The notes under the pieces were generated by a model that was not told the origin of the DNA, searched no databases, and was given only the letters and a program-made list of their open reading frames with translations. From positions 1,548,534 to 1,610,276 of the forward strand of contig NZ_JH601088.1 of assembly GCF_000245755.1 (NCBI RefSeq): 61,743 bases of DNA, in the 5' to 3' direction. This document shows positions 18,714-27,762 of this stretch, one piece after another; the first letter of the stretch is position 1; each line of letters opens with the position of its first letter. Source of the DNA: Helcococcus kunzii ATCC 51366 (GTDB lineage: Bacteria > Bacillota > Clostridia > Tissierellales > Peptoniphilaceae). The position numbers and the translations under genes are program-made.

Positions 18714-18887
18714 AACCCCCTCCATGATGCCAAGTATATCATTTATTAATGTTATATACCCGTACTCTCCATCTTTAAGCATAAATGTTAAATTTTTGTA
18801 TTAATAATGAAAGGTTTTATTTGGTATGAGGTTATATAATGGAGAGGAAGGGATTCAGCACTTGCCATTTTTAAAAACAGTTCGTTT

Positions 18888-19184
18888 TTATACACATTTT
18901 AAGGTATTTTAATTTTTATGTATAAATTATTTTTTCACGTATACACATTCTCTATAAAATAATTTTTTATGTATAAAGTTTTTATCGATTTTGTACACAT
19001 TAGTCTATCTAATATCAAAATGTGTATAAAATATATTTTTTTCATATACACAACTTCCGAAAATAATGATAAATATGTATAAATTTCGCGATTTTCTTAT
19101 ACATAAAATTTCAAAAATACATTCTATGTATAAATTATTTTTTATTTTATACATAAACTAAAGAATAAGTAACTATATGTATAA
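18888..19184. repeat. Tandem hairpin array with TTATACATA/TATGTATAA arms, 51-54-nt period
   Basis: Left arms TATACACA/TATACATA occur near 18889, 18940, 18992, 19043, 19097 and 19148. Right arms TATGTATAA-type occur near 18918, 18969, 19020, 19074, 19125 and 19176. Both series step by 51-54 nt. Interiors are A/T-rich, with ATTTTTT tracts. The last right arm supplies the ATG of an upstream in-frame start of the next gene and ends 23 nt before its real ATG. Confidence 0.8.
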
Positions 19185-19206
19185 ACTTTTTGATAAGGAG
19201 GAAAAT

Positions 19207-20025
19207 ATGACAAGAAAACAAAGTAAATTTTATAATGAAATAGAAACTTTGAAGACTTACAAGAAAAACATAGAAAGTAAACTAATAAAATTCCCAGAGG
19301 GTAGGCTAGGAATAAGAAATTCGGGAGGAAAGCCTAGATTCTTTCAAATAATAGGGAATAAAAAGTCAGGATTAACTGAGAAATACCTTTCCGAGAAGTA
19401 TTTTCCTCTCGCCAAGACTTTAGCGCAAAAGGAGTACTATTTCAAAGTCCTAAAATATATCGAGCAAAGGCTAAAAAATATAGAGAAGATAAATAAGTTA
19501 TCTGATAATGAAGACTTAATTGACATTTACAATAATCTAAGTCCTGTCCGAAAATCGTTAGTTACACCGATAGAGCCAACATGGGAGGAACAGGTAGATG
19601 CGTGGTATAAACAGAGTTATGAGAAACCAGATTCTAAATATGATAATCTAAAGCTTGCAACTAAGAATGGTGAGTTTGTGAGATCCAAGACGGAGAGATT
19701 TATGGCTGATTTTTTCTTTGATAATGGAATTAAATATAAATATGAAAAAATTATCTATTTAGATGGCTATGGACCAGCTTCTCCAGATTTTACTTTTATG
19801 TCACCATATACTAAAGAGGAAATTTATTGGGAACATTTTGGAATGGTTGATAATCCAGAATATGCCTTGAATATGGTAAAGAAAATTAATGCTTATCTAA
19901 TGAATGGTTATGTTATTGGTAAAAATTTAATTGTGACTTTTGAATCTTCTAAAGAAGTTCTCAATCTCAAAATTGTGAAGAGTTTGGTGAATGAACATTT
20001 AATTAAAGATGATAAGATAAAATAA
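19207..20025 (+). CDS. Hypothetical protein with PD-(D/E)XK nuclease-like segment
   Basis: The 272-residue protein has an N-terminal helical, basic half (LKTYKKNIESKLIKF...; KYIEQRLKNIEKI). Its C-terminal half contains SKTERFMADFF (Glu near 167), then PDFTF (about 196-200), then YWEHFG (about 213-218). This E...PD...ExH spacing resembles PD-(D/E)XK nucleases; the assignment is by motif only. The start at 19207 is chosen for the AAGGAGGA just before it; the earlier ATG at 19177 lies in the hairpin array. It stands alone with its own terminator, and no methylase is nearby. Confidence 0.7.
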   Translation: MTRKQSKFYNEIETLKTYKKNIESKLIKFPEGRLGIRNSGGKPRFFQIIGNKKSGLTEKYLSEKYFPLAKTLAQKEYYFKVLKYIEQRLKNIEKINKLSDNEDLIDIYNNLSPVRKSLVTPIEPTWEEQVDAWYKQSYEKPDSKYDNLKLATKNGEFVRSKTERFMADFFFDNGIKYKYEKIIYLDGYGPASPDFTFMSPYTKEEIYWEHFGMVDNPEYALNMVKKINAYLMNGYVIGKNLIVTFESSKEVLNLKIVKSLVNEHLIKDDKIK

Positions 20026-20028
20026 AAA

Positions 20029-20066
20029 ACACCCTTGAAGTATGCATATTTCAGGGGTGTTTCGTT
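20029..20066 (+). terminator. Terminator of the nuclease-like gene
   Basis: AACACCCTTGAA pairs with TTCAGGGGTGTT around a TATGCATA centre and is followed by TTCGTT. It may also serve the convergent minus-strand gene. Confidence 0.7.
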
Positions 20067-20089
20067 GTAATTTATATTAATTTACTATA

Positions 20090-20419
20090 CTAAAACCTAC
20101 AACACTGTGGTGCTCTTGCCTCTATTTCTTTTTGTTTTTCTCTTTCTACGTCTTCTTCTAGTTTTTCTGTTACACCTTCTAATTGGTATACATCAAATAG
20201 GATTGAACCGTCGTCTAGAAGGAATGTTGGAAAGCCAGCTTTGCCGTTGGCTTTGATTTGGTCGAATTCTGATCTTGTGTCTCTTAGTTTTAGAAATTCT
20301 TTCATATTTGTCATGTTGGCTGTTACATCGATGTATTCAACTTCTACTTTGTTTTTTCTTAGAATTTTGTCTGCTTTTACTGTAGTTGAGCAGATCATTG
20401 TTCCGTACATTTTAATCAT
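20090..20419 (-). CDS. Glutaredoxin-like protein
   Basis: A 109-residue thioredoxin-fold protein: MIKMYGTMICSTTVKA carries a CxxT (monothiol-like) active site at Cys10. The cis-Pro segment GFPTFLLDDG near 62-71 follows. It ends in an unusual APQCCRF tail with a vicinal Cys pair, which could bind metal or supply a resolving cysteine. ATG is preceded by AAGGAG. It lies 11 nt after the membrane-protein gene and probably forms an operon with it. Confidence 0.75.
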   Translation of the reverse strand: MIKMYGTMICSTTVKADKILRKNKVEVEYIDVTANMTNMKEFLKLRDTRSEFDQIKANGKAGFPTFLLDDGSILFDVYQLEGVTEKLEEDVEREKQKEIEARAPQCCRF

Positions 20420-20430
20420 TTTGTGCTCCT

Positions 20431-20877
20431 TTATAATTTTAATTCTTTTTTTATTTTCAATAGGACAACATCTAATTCTTCTTTGTATCTGTGATTGAAT
20501 GCTCTATTATTGTCTGTGATTGTTAAGTCGACATATCCATCTTTCAAGTAAGTTATATCCATTGCTTTCACATCTTTCCATTTTATGTATTTTGCAAGGA
20601 ATGTGAATGTGCCGGTTGTGGTGATGCCTGTTCGATTAAATCCTTTGACAATCATTCCGGAAATGGTGTAGAGAATTATTAGTACACCGAAAATGATATA
20701 ACTTAGATTGAAATTGTTTTGTACAATTATGACGGAAATTATTCCGACTGTGATTATCATTGCAGTGATATTCGCCTTTGTAATGTATGCTTTGTAGAGT
20801 AGGTCTACATATTTACTAATATTGTAGATGATTGCTGCTGAGAAGGCAAAAATCAGTAAGTAATATATAATTTCCAT
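20431..20877 (-). CDS. Small membrane protein, unknown function
   Basis: The 148-residue protein has about three transmembrane helices in its first half (IIYYLLIFAFSAAIIY; ITAMIITVGIISVIIV; YIIFGVLIILYTISGMI). A soluble C-terminal half follows (GITTTGTFTFLAKYIKWKDVKAM, YVDLTITDNN), which looks like a small PH/YcxB-like beta domain. The family is not certain. It lies between an acetyltransferase and a glutaredoxin gene with gaps of 12 and 11 nt. Confidence 0.7.
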   Translation of the reverse strand: MEIIYYLLIFAFSAAIIYNISKYVDLLYKAYITKANITAMIITVGIISVIIVQNNFNLSYIIFGVLIILYTISGMIVKGFNRTGITTTGTFTFLAKYIKWKDVKAMDITYLKDGYVDLTITDNNRAFNHRYKEELDVVLLKIKKELKL

Positions 20878-20889
20878 TTTCTCCCCTAA

Positions 20890-21474
20890 CTATTCTAAAT
20901 CTAGGCGTTCTGATTGATTGATGGTTCTAATAATTTTCGCTGGAACTCCCGCTACTAGTGAATTATCAGGTATGTCGTTTTTCACTACAGCTCCGGCGGC
21001 GATTACGCAACCATTACCTATGGTGACACCAGGCATGACTGAGACATTCGCACCAAACCAGCAATTTTTTCCAATTTTTATTGGTCTTGCTATTTCTAAT
21101 CCTTGATTTCTTTCTTGGTATTGTAGCGGATGATGCGCGGTATATAGCCCGACATAAGGTCCGAAAAATACATTGTCCCCTATGGTGATTCCTCCTCCAT
21201 CCATGAAATAACAATAGTGATTGATGAATACATTTTTACCAAGTTTAATATTTCTACCATAGTCTACTATGAATGGACTTAGTAGTTCAAGACCTTCCGG
21301 AAGATAGCCTAAGATTCTTTGGATTACTTCATTTCTTTCTTTCTTATCTTCATGAGGAATGCGGTAATTTAGTTCATCACATAAGGATTTAGCCTTGTAT
21401 CTCATTGCTAATAAGTTTTCATCAAAATTAGCATCATACCACTTTCCATTTAACATTTTTTCGTGTTCATTCAT
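20890..21474 (-). CDS. Maltose/galactoside-type O-acetyltransferase (left-handed beta-helix)
   Basis: The 194-residue hexapeptide-repeat acetyltransferase starts with the MNEHEKMLNGKWYDANFDENL segment (N-terminal mac domain). It continues with LGKNVFINHYCYFMDGGGI, the catalytic His in TAHHP (near 115), and the terminal repeat VTIGNGCVIAAGAVV. It acetylates a sugar or thiogalactoside 6-OH using acetyl-CoA; the natural acceptor is unknown. Its start overlaps the end of the TtcA-like gene by 8 nt, so the two are translationally coupled. Confidence 0.88.
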   Translation of the reverse strand: MNEHEKMLNGKWYDANFDENLLAMRYKAKSLCDELNYRIPHEDKKERNEVIQRILGYLPEGLELLSPFIVDYGRNIKLGKNVFINHYCYFMDGGGITIGDNVFFGPYVGLYTAHHPLQYQERNQGLEIARPIKIGKNCWFGANVSVMPGVTIGNGCVIAAGAVVKNDIPDNSLVAGVPAKIIRTINQSERLDLE

Positions 21475-22321
21475 TATTTGCTCCTAGGTTGTTGTATTCG
21501 TCAAGAAACGAAAATCTATCACCGTCTTTAGTGTATGAGATGACTGTGTCGACCGCAACATTTTCGGCGGATTTGAAAATATTCTTTTCAATATTCGGAT
21601 TATCTTTTTTTAGATTTGCTATCATCTCTTTAATATTTTGTCTCTGGCTATCATTTTTCTTTTCCATAATTGGGCAGGCTTCGTCCATTGGGATGATACC
21701 CGTGTAATTTATCCATCTGATAATGTCTTTTTCTTCAACTAAATATAATGGACGAATGAGCTCAAGACCTTCGAAATTTCTACTTTTTAATTTTGGCATC
21801 ATTGAGCGATATGAACCATTCCACATGATATTCATCATGATGGTTTCGATTACGTCGTTGAAATGGTGGCCTAATGCTAATTTGTTGCAACCTAGTTCTT
21901 TTGCTTTTGCGTAGAGATTTCCCCTTCTCATTCTTGCGCAAAGATAGCATGGGCTGTCCTTTGATATCTCGTGCACCACTTCAAATATATTTGTTTCGAA
22001 GATTTTCACTGGGATGTCCATATATCTGCAGATGTCTTCTAACTTTTGTCTATTTTCTGGGCTGAAACCAGGATCCATCGCTATATATTCTACTTCATAT
22101 TTTACTCTTGAAAATTTTTGAAGTTGTTGTAACATTTTTGCCAAGATGAGTGAATCCTTGCCACCACTCATTCCGACTGCAATTTTGTCACCTTCTTCAA
22201 TTAAATTGTACTGATCTAATGCGCGAAGAAACTTTGAAAATGTATCTGTTTTGTATTGTTTTTGTAAAGAACGCTCTATTTCCTTAAGTTCTATCGCATT
22301 TTCTAAATGTTCATTTGCCAT
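21467..22321 (-). CDS. tRNA 2-thiocytidine biosynthesis (TtcA/TtuA-type) PP-loop protein
   Basis: A 284-residue ATP-pyrophosphatase that thiolates tRNA. The PP-loop SGGKDS is at 52-57 and the iron-sulfur cysteine pair CYLC at 125-128; a further Cys sits in DEACPIM near 220. ATG at 22321 follows ACAAGGAG. The ECF S-component gene is divergent, 112 nt away. Confidence 0.85.
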   Translation of the reverse strand: MANEHLENAIELKEIERSLQKQYKTDTFSKFLRALDQYNLIEEGDKIAVGMSGGKDSLILAKMLQQLQKFSRVKYEVEYIAMDPGFSPENRQKLEDICRYMDIPVKIFETNIFEVVHEISKDSPCYLCARMRRGNLYAKAKELGCNKLALGHHFNDVIETIMMNIMWNGSYRSMMPKLKSRNFEGLELIRPLYLVEEKDIIRWINYTGIIPMDEACPIMEKKNDSQRQNIKEMIANLKKDNPNIEKNIFKSAENVAVDTVISYTKDGDRFSFLDEYNNLGANNE

Positions 22322-22433
22322 AATTACTCCTTGTAATAACAATTATATAATATTTGAAAATTCATTACATTATTTAAATTGACTTTTATATTTATATTCC
22401 ATACAATTATATTTGCAATATAAGGAGAGAATT

Positions 22434-23009
22434 ATGAATAAAAAAATATTGAAACTTGCTCAAAGTGCTATTTTTGCGGCTTTGGCGTTTATTTCATTCA
22501 CATATTTCCAAATTAAAATCCCCGTACCGGGCGGTGGAGATTTTACATCAATTCATTTTGGAAATATTTTCTTAGTAGTGGCCGCTCTTACTATTGGAGG
22601 TTTCTATGGTGGGCTTGCTGGAGCAGTGGGTATGACCATTGCGGATTTATTAGATCCAATTTATGTGATAGTCGCACCTAAAACATTCATTTTGAAATTA
22701 TGTATTGGTTTAATTGTTGGTCTTATCGCCCATAGATTGAAAAAAATCAATTTATCAGACGATAAGAAATACATTATGAAATGGGCAGTTATCGCATCTA
22801 TTTGCGGAATGGCGTTTAATGTTGTAGCAGATCCGTTGGTGGGATATTTTTATAAGAGGTTTTTATTAGGTCAACCTCAAGATATAGCGACAGCATTAGC
22901 AAAATTATCCGCGGGTGTGACACTGTTTAACGCTGTAATTACGGTGATTATTGCAAATATCATTTATAACGCTATTAGACCAATTTTAAAGAAAGTAAAT
23001 TTATTATAG
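22434..23009 (+). CDS. ECF transporter S component (membrane vitamin-binding subunit)
   Basis: The 191-residue integral membrane protein has about six transmembrane helices. It carries the ECF S-component pattern near residues 36-75: HFGNIFLVVAALTIGGFYGG then GAVGMTIADLLDP and APKTFILK. The N-terminal AQSAIFAALAF segment matches the helix that contacts the shared EcfT. The vitamin is not predictable and no energising module is in the window, so it should share a housekeeping EcfAAT. Start chosen for AAGGAGAG before 22434. No riboswitch is visible in the short leader. Confidence 0.88.
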   Translation: MNKKILKLAQSAIFAALAFISFTYFQIKIPVPGGGDFTSIHFGNIFLVVAALTIGGFYGGLAGAVGMTIADLLDPIYVIVAPKTFILKLCIGLIVGLIAHRLKKINLSDDKKYIMKWAVIASICGMAFNVVADPLVGYFYKRFLLGQPQDIATALAKLSAGVTLFNAVITVIIANIIYNAIRPILKKVNLL

Positions 23010-23015
23010 TCTCAC

Positions 23016-23060
23016 ATTCCCTTAAGTAAGAGAAAATCTTGCTAAGGGAATTTTTATTTC
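23016..23060 (+). terminator. Terminator of the ECF S-component gene
   Basis: ATTCCCTTAAGTAAG pairs with CTTGCTAAGGGAAT and is followed by TTTTTATTT. Confidence 0.85.
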
Positions 23061-23121
23061 CATATTTATCATTACTTTGATATTATTATAAAGTAAATCA
23101 AATTATTTTCGAGGAGCACTT

Positions 23122-24216
23122 ATGAAGGATATATTCAACTATATAAAAGAAAAAGGAAATATTAGTTTTTCAGAATTGCCTTTCAATGAGATTGACTGCG
23201 CAATTTTATCTCAAATTTCTTATCATGATTTATTTAGATATTATGAGAAACTGCCGTTTTTCTTGAGGGATATTCCTAAGGATGATTATAAGAGCATAGT
23301 TAGAGGTGTTTGGGAAGAAAATAAAAATGTCGATTTGCTTAAATTAATTTCTAAATATCCTAGATTTACAAATATAGATATTGTCGATATGACATCAAAA
23401 AATGATAAGGATAAGTTTGATCAATTTTTTGCAATGACTTTGAGATTAGATGATGGTTCAATAGTTATTGTTTTTAGAGGAACGGATTTTTCAATTCACG
23501 GTTGGGCTGAAAGTCTTGCAATGTCGTTTGAGCCAGAGATTCCTGGGCAAATTTCTGCAAGAAATTATCTGCGTAAAATTGGGAAATATTTCCAAAGAAA
23601 TATTATTGTATGCGGTCATTCTAAGGGTGCTAATTTAGCGGTTTTCGCTGCAAGTACCGTTCCAAAGTACATTCAAGATAAAATCACCGTAGTCTATGAT
23701 TTAGATGGTCCAGGTTTTTTTGATGACTTTTTTGAACGAGACGACTATCATTCAATGAAGGATAAGATTAAGAAATACATTCCAGAGCAGTCAATTTTCG
23801 GTATGATGCTTAAAAGTGTGGTCACACCTACGATTGTGGATAGTGCAGGATGGCATTTCCACCAACATTTTCTATTAAATTGGCGTACTGATGATGTCAC
23901 ATTTAAATATGATAAAGTTTTGGATGAATTGTCTACACGAGCAAATAACGCTTTGACTAAATGGATGGAAAAGTTTGATGTCATTGAGAGACGTAAAATT
24001 GTGGAATGTTTGATTGATATTATGGATGACTTGGGGATTTCTAACGTGTTAGATTTAGGAAAGATAAATCAGCTAATCAGGATAAAAGATTATTATGAAC
24101 AAAATATTGAAGAATATGATATTTTGCAAGATGCGTTAACGGAATTTATTGATTTATATAAGACTGAATTGCTAAATGCTATTCCAAGCATTCCTTTTAT
24201 AAATGATAAAAAATGA
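23122..24216 (+). CDS. DUF2974-type alpha/beta hydrolase (lipase-like)
   Basis: A 364-residue cytoplasmic protein. IVIVFRGTDFSIHGWAES (about 112-128) gives the oxyanion strand of lipase class 3-like enzymes. GHSKGAN (about 166-172) is the nucleophile elbow with Ser; YDLDGPGF further on supplies the Asp region and a His-rich stretch (WHFHQHF) may supply the His. Substrate unknown. Good GAGGAG site. It converges with the HD gene and shares the GC-rich hairpin at 24225. Confidence 0.85.
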   Translation: MKDIFNYIKEKGNISFSELPFNEIDCAILSQISYHDLFRYYEKLPFFLRDIPKDDYKSIVRGVWEENKNVDLLKLISKYPRFTNIDIVDMTSKNDKDKFDQFFAMTLRLDDGSIVIVFRGTDFSIHGWAESLAMSFEPEIPGQISARNYLRKIGKYFQRNIIVCGHSKGANLAVFAASTVPKYIQDKITVVYDLDGPGFFDDFFERDDYHSMKDKIKKYIPEQSIFGMMLKSVVTPTIVDSAGWHFHQHFLLNWRTDDVTFKYDKVLDELSTRANNALTKWMEKFDVIERRKIVECLIDIMDDLGISNVLDLGKINQLIRIKDYYEQNIEEYDILQDALTEFIDLYKTELLNAIPSIPFINDKK

Positions 24217-24224
24217 TAAATGTA

Positions 24225-24270
24225 GCCGCCCGCCGAAGTTGAGCCTTAAGAATCAACTTCGGCGGGCGGC
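24225..24270. terminator. Perfect 18-bp GC-rich hairpin between convergent genes
   Basis: Arms GCCGCCCGCCGAAGTTGA (24225-24242) and its exact complement (24253-24270) flank a 10-nt loop. The location between two convergent genes suggests a bidirectional terminator. It lacks an immediate T-run on either side and its GC content is far above its surroundings. Confidence 0.75.
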
Positions 24271-24276
24271 CATCTT

Positions 24277-24864
24277 TTATTCATTAATGATATGACCTTG
24301 TTTCACATTTTCCAATAATTTTGTATAAACAAATTCATACACTCTTGGGTCTAAATATTTTATCGGTGCAACTCTCTTTTCAATTTGTGATAAAGTCACT
24401 TTTCCTTCCACCCAAGTACCACCATTTTTAGCAAAAATATTGCTCAAAACTGGTTGCAATCTATCCATCGCATTGGAATACTTGGATTCTTCAGTTTCCA
24501 TATCCTCAAATTCTAGCCATAAAGTCTCAAGTTTTTTCGCATTTTCATCATCTAAAAGAGATTTTAGCTTTTCCATAGCTTTCTTTTCTCTAGACAACTT
24601 ATCTTCATTTGCCTTTACATCATAAGCAAATGTATCTCCTGCATAAATTTCAACTAAATCATGTACCAACAACATCTGTATTGAACGATTAACATCAATT
24701 TTCTTTGTAGCATATTTCTCTAAAAATAGCGCCATTGTCGCTATATGCCAAGTATGTTCAGCGTCATTTTCCCTTCTTGATTCTCCAATTATCTTTGTTC
24801 TTCGATAAATCTTCTTCATTTCTTCAAGAAGCACTATAAACTCAATATCTTTTTCAATACTCAT
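24277..24864 (-). CDS. HD-domain phosphohydrolase (YfbR-like 5'-nucleotidase)
   Basis: A 195-residue HD-superfamily protein. The metal-binding His/Asp set is visible in NDAEHTWHIATMAL (His36) and HDLVEIYAGDTFAYD (His-Asp about 67-68), and the terminal Asp lies in SNAMDRLQPVL. Relatives dephosphorylate deoxynucleoside monophosphates. It lies 20 nt after ald on the same strand. Its stop is only 6 nt from the GC-rich hairpin. Confidence 0.85.
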   Translation of the reverse strand: MSIEKDIEFIVLLEEMKKIYRRTKIIGESRRENDAEHTWHIATMALFLEKYATKKIDVNRSIQMLLVHDLVEIYAGDTFAYDVKANEDKLSREKKAMEKLKSLLDDENAKKLETLWLEFEDMETEESKYSNAMDRLQPVLSNIFAKNGGTWVEGKVTLSQIEKRVAPIKYLDPRVYEFVYTKLLENVKQGHIINE

Positions 24865-24884
24865 TTTAACCCCTGACCTGTTTC

Positions 24885-25988
24885 CTATTTATATTCTCTG
24901 TATTCTTTGCCTAAACTTTCAGCAACCGCTCTATTTGTCACATAACCATCAAATGTATTTAAGCCATTTCTGAAATGTTCATCTTCAGCAAATAATTGTT
25001 CATATCCTTTATTTGCAAGTTGAACTAAAAATGGTGTTGTCACATTTGTTAATGCAATTGTTGATGTTCTGGACACAGAACCCGGCATATTTGGTACTGC
25101 ATAGTGCAATACACCATGTTTAATATACACTGGATCAGTATGTGTAGTAGTTCTGTCGATTGTTTCAACTATACCACCTTGGTCAACCGCTACGTCAATG
25201 ATAATTGAACCATCTTTCATGGTTGCAATCATATCTTCTGTAACTAATGTTGGCGCTTTTGCACCCGGTATAAGTACAGCACCAATCAATACATCCGCAT
25301 GTTTTACAACTTTTTGAATGTTAAATGAATTTGACATTAAAGTTTGTACACCATTCCCAAATAAATCAGATAATTCTGATAATCTCTTTGCATTTACATC
25401 AAGAATGGATACATCCGCACCTAATCCGATCGCAATTTTAGCAGCATTGGTACCTACCACACCACCACCGATAATAGCCACTTTTCCTTTGGACACTCCT
25501 GGCACACCACCTAGTAATGTACCTGATCCTCCATTTTGCTTAGTAAGTAAATTAGCCGCAATTTGCACTGACATACGACCAGCGACCATGCTCATTGGTG
25601 TTAAAAGTGGTAATGTCCCCTTATCATCCGTAACAGTTTCATAAGCAATACTTATCACTTTATTTTGCAGTAATGCTTCTGTTAATTTCGCATCTGCAGC
25701 TAAATGAAGATAAGTGAACAGTATTAATCCTTCTCTAAAATACTTATATTCTTCTTCAAGTGGTTCTTTTACTTTAACAACAATATCTGAACCCCAAATA
25801 TAGTCCAAATCTTCTGAAATTTCTGCACCCTCAGCTATATATTGTTCGTTAGTAAAGCCTGAATCCAATCCTGCATCTTTTTCAATAACTACTTGGTGAC
25901 CATTATCTACTAAACTCTTTACACCTGCTGGGATCAAACCTACACGAAACTCGTAGCTTTTGATCTCTCTTGGTACACCTATTTTCAT
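24885..25988 (-). CDS. ald: Alanine dehydrogenase
   Basis: Interconverts L-alanine and pyruvate with NAD(H) and ammonium. The 367-residue length, N-terminus [10 protein letters not shown], catalytic region [12 protein letters not shown] (Lys near 72), NAD fold [22 protein letters not shown] (about 170-190) and [17 protein letters not shown] near 300 are all diagnostic. It could feed pyruvate to the dehydrogenase complex encoded elsewhere in the window. It lies 73 nt after folC, in the same direction. Confidence 0.96.
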   Translation of the reverse strand: MKIGVPREIKSYEFRVGLIPAGVKSLVDNGHQVVIEKDAGLDSGFTNEQYIAEGAEISEDLDYIWGSDIVVKVKEPLEEEYKYFREGLILFTYLHLAADAKLTEALLQNKVISIAYETVTDDKGTLPLLTPMSMVAGRMSVQIAANLLTKQNGGSGTLLGGVPGVSKGKVAIIGGGVVGTNAAKIAIGLGADVSILDVNAKRLSELSDLFGNGVQTLMSNSFNIQKVVKHADVLIGAVLIPGAKAPTLVTEDMIATMKDGSIIIDVAVDQGGIVETIDRTTTHTDPVYIKHGVLHYAVPNMPGSVSRTSTIALTNVTTPFLVQLANKGYEQLFAEDEHFRNGLNTFDGYVTNRAVAESLGKEYREYK

Positions 25989-26061
25989 AATAATTAACTC
26001 CTTTTTTTCTTTTTAAATAACTTACAAACTTATTTATACCCATTCCTTCTCATGCTAAATA

Positions 26062-27348
26062 TTATTTTTGGGTATTCAAATATCCTAATAAATCTCTTAT
26101 CATATATAGTGAACCGCACCAAACTACCAAATCATTCTCACCCGCAATAGATTTCGTATGCTCATATGCCTCATACCTATCTTCAATGGCAGTGACATTA
26201 TCACAATACTCTTCTACTTTTTTAGTCAACTCATCCAAAGTAAAAGACCTTCCATTATAATTTATCGTGGTGACAATTATCTCATCCGCCATTTCTGAAA
26301 TTTGAGAAATAACGTAACTAAAATCCTTATCTTTCAACATACTAAAGCCGAAAATCAATCTATCATACTTAAATGCCTTCAATGATTTTTTCAATATATC
26401 AATTGACTCTGCATTGTGGCTTCCATCAAATAAAATCCTAGGTTTTTCATTAACTAATTGCAATCTGCCCAAATTTGTTGACTTATTTATTCCATCATAG
26501 ATATCTTCTTTTGTCAAATTGAACTCATCTTTGAAATAATCTAAAACCATAATCGCCAAAGATGCATTATATAATTGATGCTCGCCAATTAACCCAGATT
26601 TAACGTTTTTGTATTCTCTAAAATTAAACCTATTCACCCTATCCGACAATTCCAAAATTTCAACTTCATCTTTTGTAAATGTAAATAATTCTGAATCTGA
26701 TTCTCTTGCTTTATTTTCAAAAACCTCAAAGACATTTTCCGCTTGAGGGTATACAAAAACAGGTCTTCCTTGTTTAATAATGCCAGCCTTATGCTCTGCA
26801 ATTTCTTCAATTGTATCGCCTAACACATTTATATGATCCATTGAAATAGTCACAATCACAGACGCCAATGGACTTTCTATCACGTTGGTAGCATCAAACT
26901 TTCCACCAAGTCCAACCTCTACAACAGCAATATCAACTTTCTGATCATAAAAATACTTAAACATTATAGTAGTCAAAACTTCAAAATATGTAATGTGATG
27001 ATCTTCAGCATCCAGTTTATCAACCAATGGCCTTATCTCATCGATATATTTCTTAAAGACTTCTTCCGTCATCTTCACACCATTAATCTTAAACGAATCC
27101 GTCACAGTATCCATATATGGTGAAACAAACAAGCCACATTTTGTAGTCTTAGAAAGAGTACTCGCTAAGAAATTAGCTGTCGACCCCTTACCATTTGTCC
27201 CCGCAATATGAATGATTTTCAACTTATCCTGAGGATTTCCAATCTGCTTTAAAAGCATCCTGATATTAACGGTCCTATCTCTACCTTTCGCAGTCCCCCT
27301 TTGATACATCCAATCTAAATAGTCGTCCATTGTAATTAATTCTTTCAT
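26062..27348 (-). CDS. folC: Folylpolyglutamate synthase / dihydrofolate synthase
   Basis: A Mur-ligase-fold enzyme that adds glutamate to (dihydro)folate or dihydropteroate. The ATP loop IHIAGTNGKGSTANF is at about 46-60 and the typical VEVGLGGKFDATNVI near 145-160. At 428 residues it is a normal length. Start MKELITMDDYLDWMY follows a GGGG-type site. It may head the folC-ald-HD run. Confidence 0.93.
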   Translation of the reverse strand: MKELITMDDYLDWMYQRGTAKGRDRTVNIRMLLKQIGNPQDKLKIIHIAGTNGKGSTANFLASTLSKTTKCGLFVSPYMDTVTDSFKINGVKMTEEVFKKYIDEIRPLVDKLDAEDHHITYFEVLTTIMFKYFYDQKVDIAVVEVGLGGKFDATNVIESPLASVIVTISMDHINVLGDTIEEIAEHKAGIIKQGRPVFVYPQAENVFEVFENKARESDSELFTFTKDEVEILELSDRVNRFNFREYKNVKSGLIGEHQLYNASLAIMVLDYFKDEFNLTKEDIYDGINKSTNLGRLQLVNEKPRILFDGSHNAESIDILKKSLKAFKYDRLIFGFSMLKDKDFSYVISQISEMADEIIVTTINYNGRSFTLDELTKKVEEYCDNVTAIEDRYEAYEHTKSIAGENDLVVWCGSLYMIRDLLGYLNTQK

Positions 27349-27439
27349 TTATACCCCGCAAAAAAAAGATTTATATAGAATATATTATATCAAAATCAGG
27401 TAATAAGGTGAATATATTTTGACAAAAATTTAATAAAAA

Positions 27440-27740
27440 TATATGTCGGATGGGTTGGGGAGGAATGGGGATTGTGAGGAAAGTCGATTAAGGAGTAATG
27501 GAGATTACTGGAAATTATTTGAGGAGTAATGGGGAATTTTGGAATTTTGAGTGAGGGAGAATGGGAAGTGCTGGGAGCCAATTAAGGAGGAGTGGGAATT
27601 GCTGAGATTTTGAGCGAGGGAGAATGGGATTTGATAGGGCCGATTAATGAGGAATGAAAATTGGCGGGAAGAATGGGAAGTGTTGAGATGGACGATATAG
27701 GAGGAATGATTGTTGCTGAGATTTTTAAGCGTCAGAAATA
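27440..27740. repeat. G-rich imperfect tandem repeat, about 31-33-nt steps
   Basis: Plus-strand GGAG(A/T)AATGGG-type anchors recur near 27463, 27496, 27527, 27560, 27590, 27623, 27653 and 27672, interspersed with GAGATTTTGAG-type filler. No coding evidence. It lies right upstream of the long hairpin array, as G-rich tracts do at 10.6 kb and 52.7 kb. Confidence 0.6.
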
Positions 27741-27762
27741 GATTTTGCTGAGATTTGATGAG

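Noticed and set aside
22343..22433. Vitamin riboswitch upstream of the ECF S component
   Set aside because: The leader between the divergent genes is only about 90 nt, AT-rich, and shows no conserved riboswitch core.
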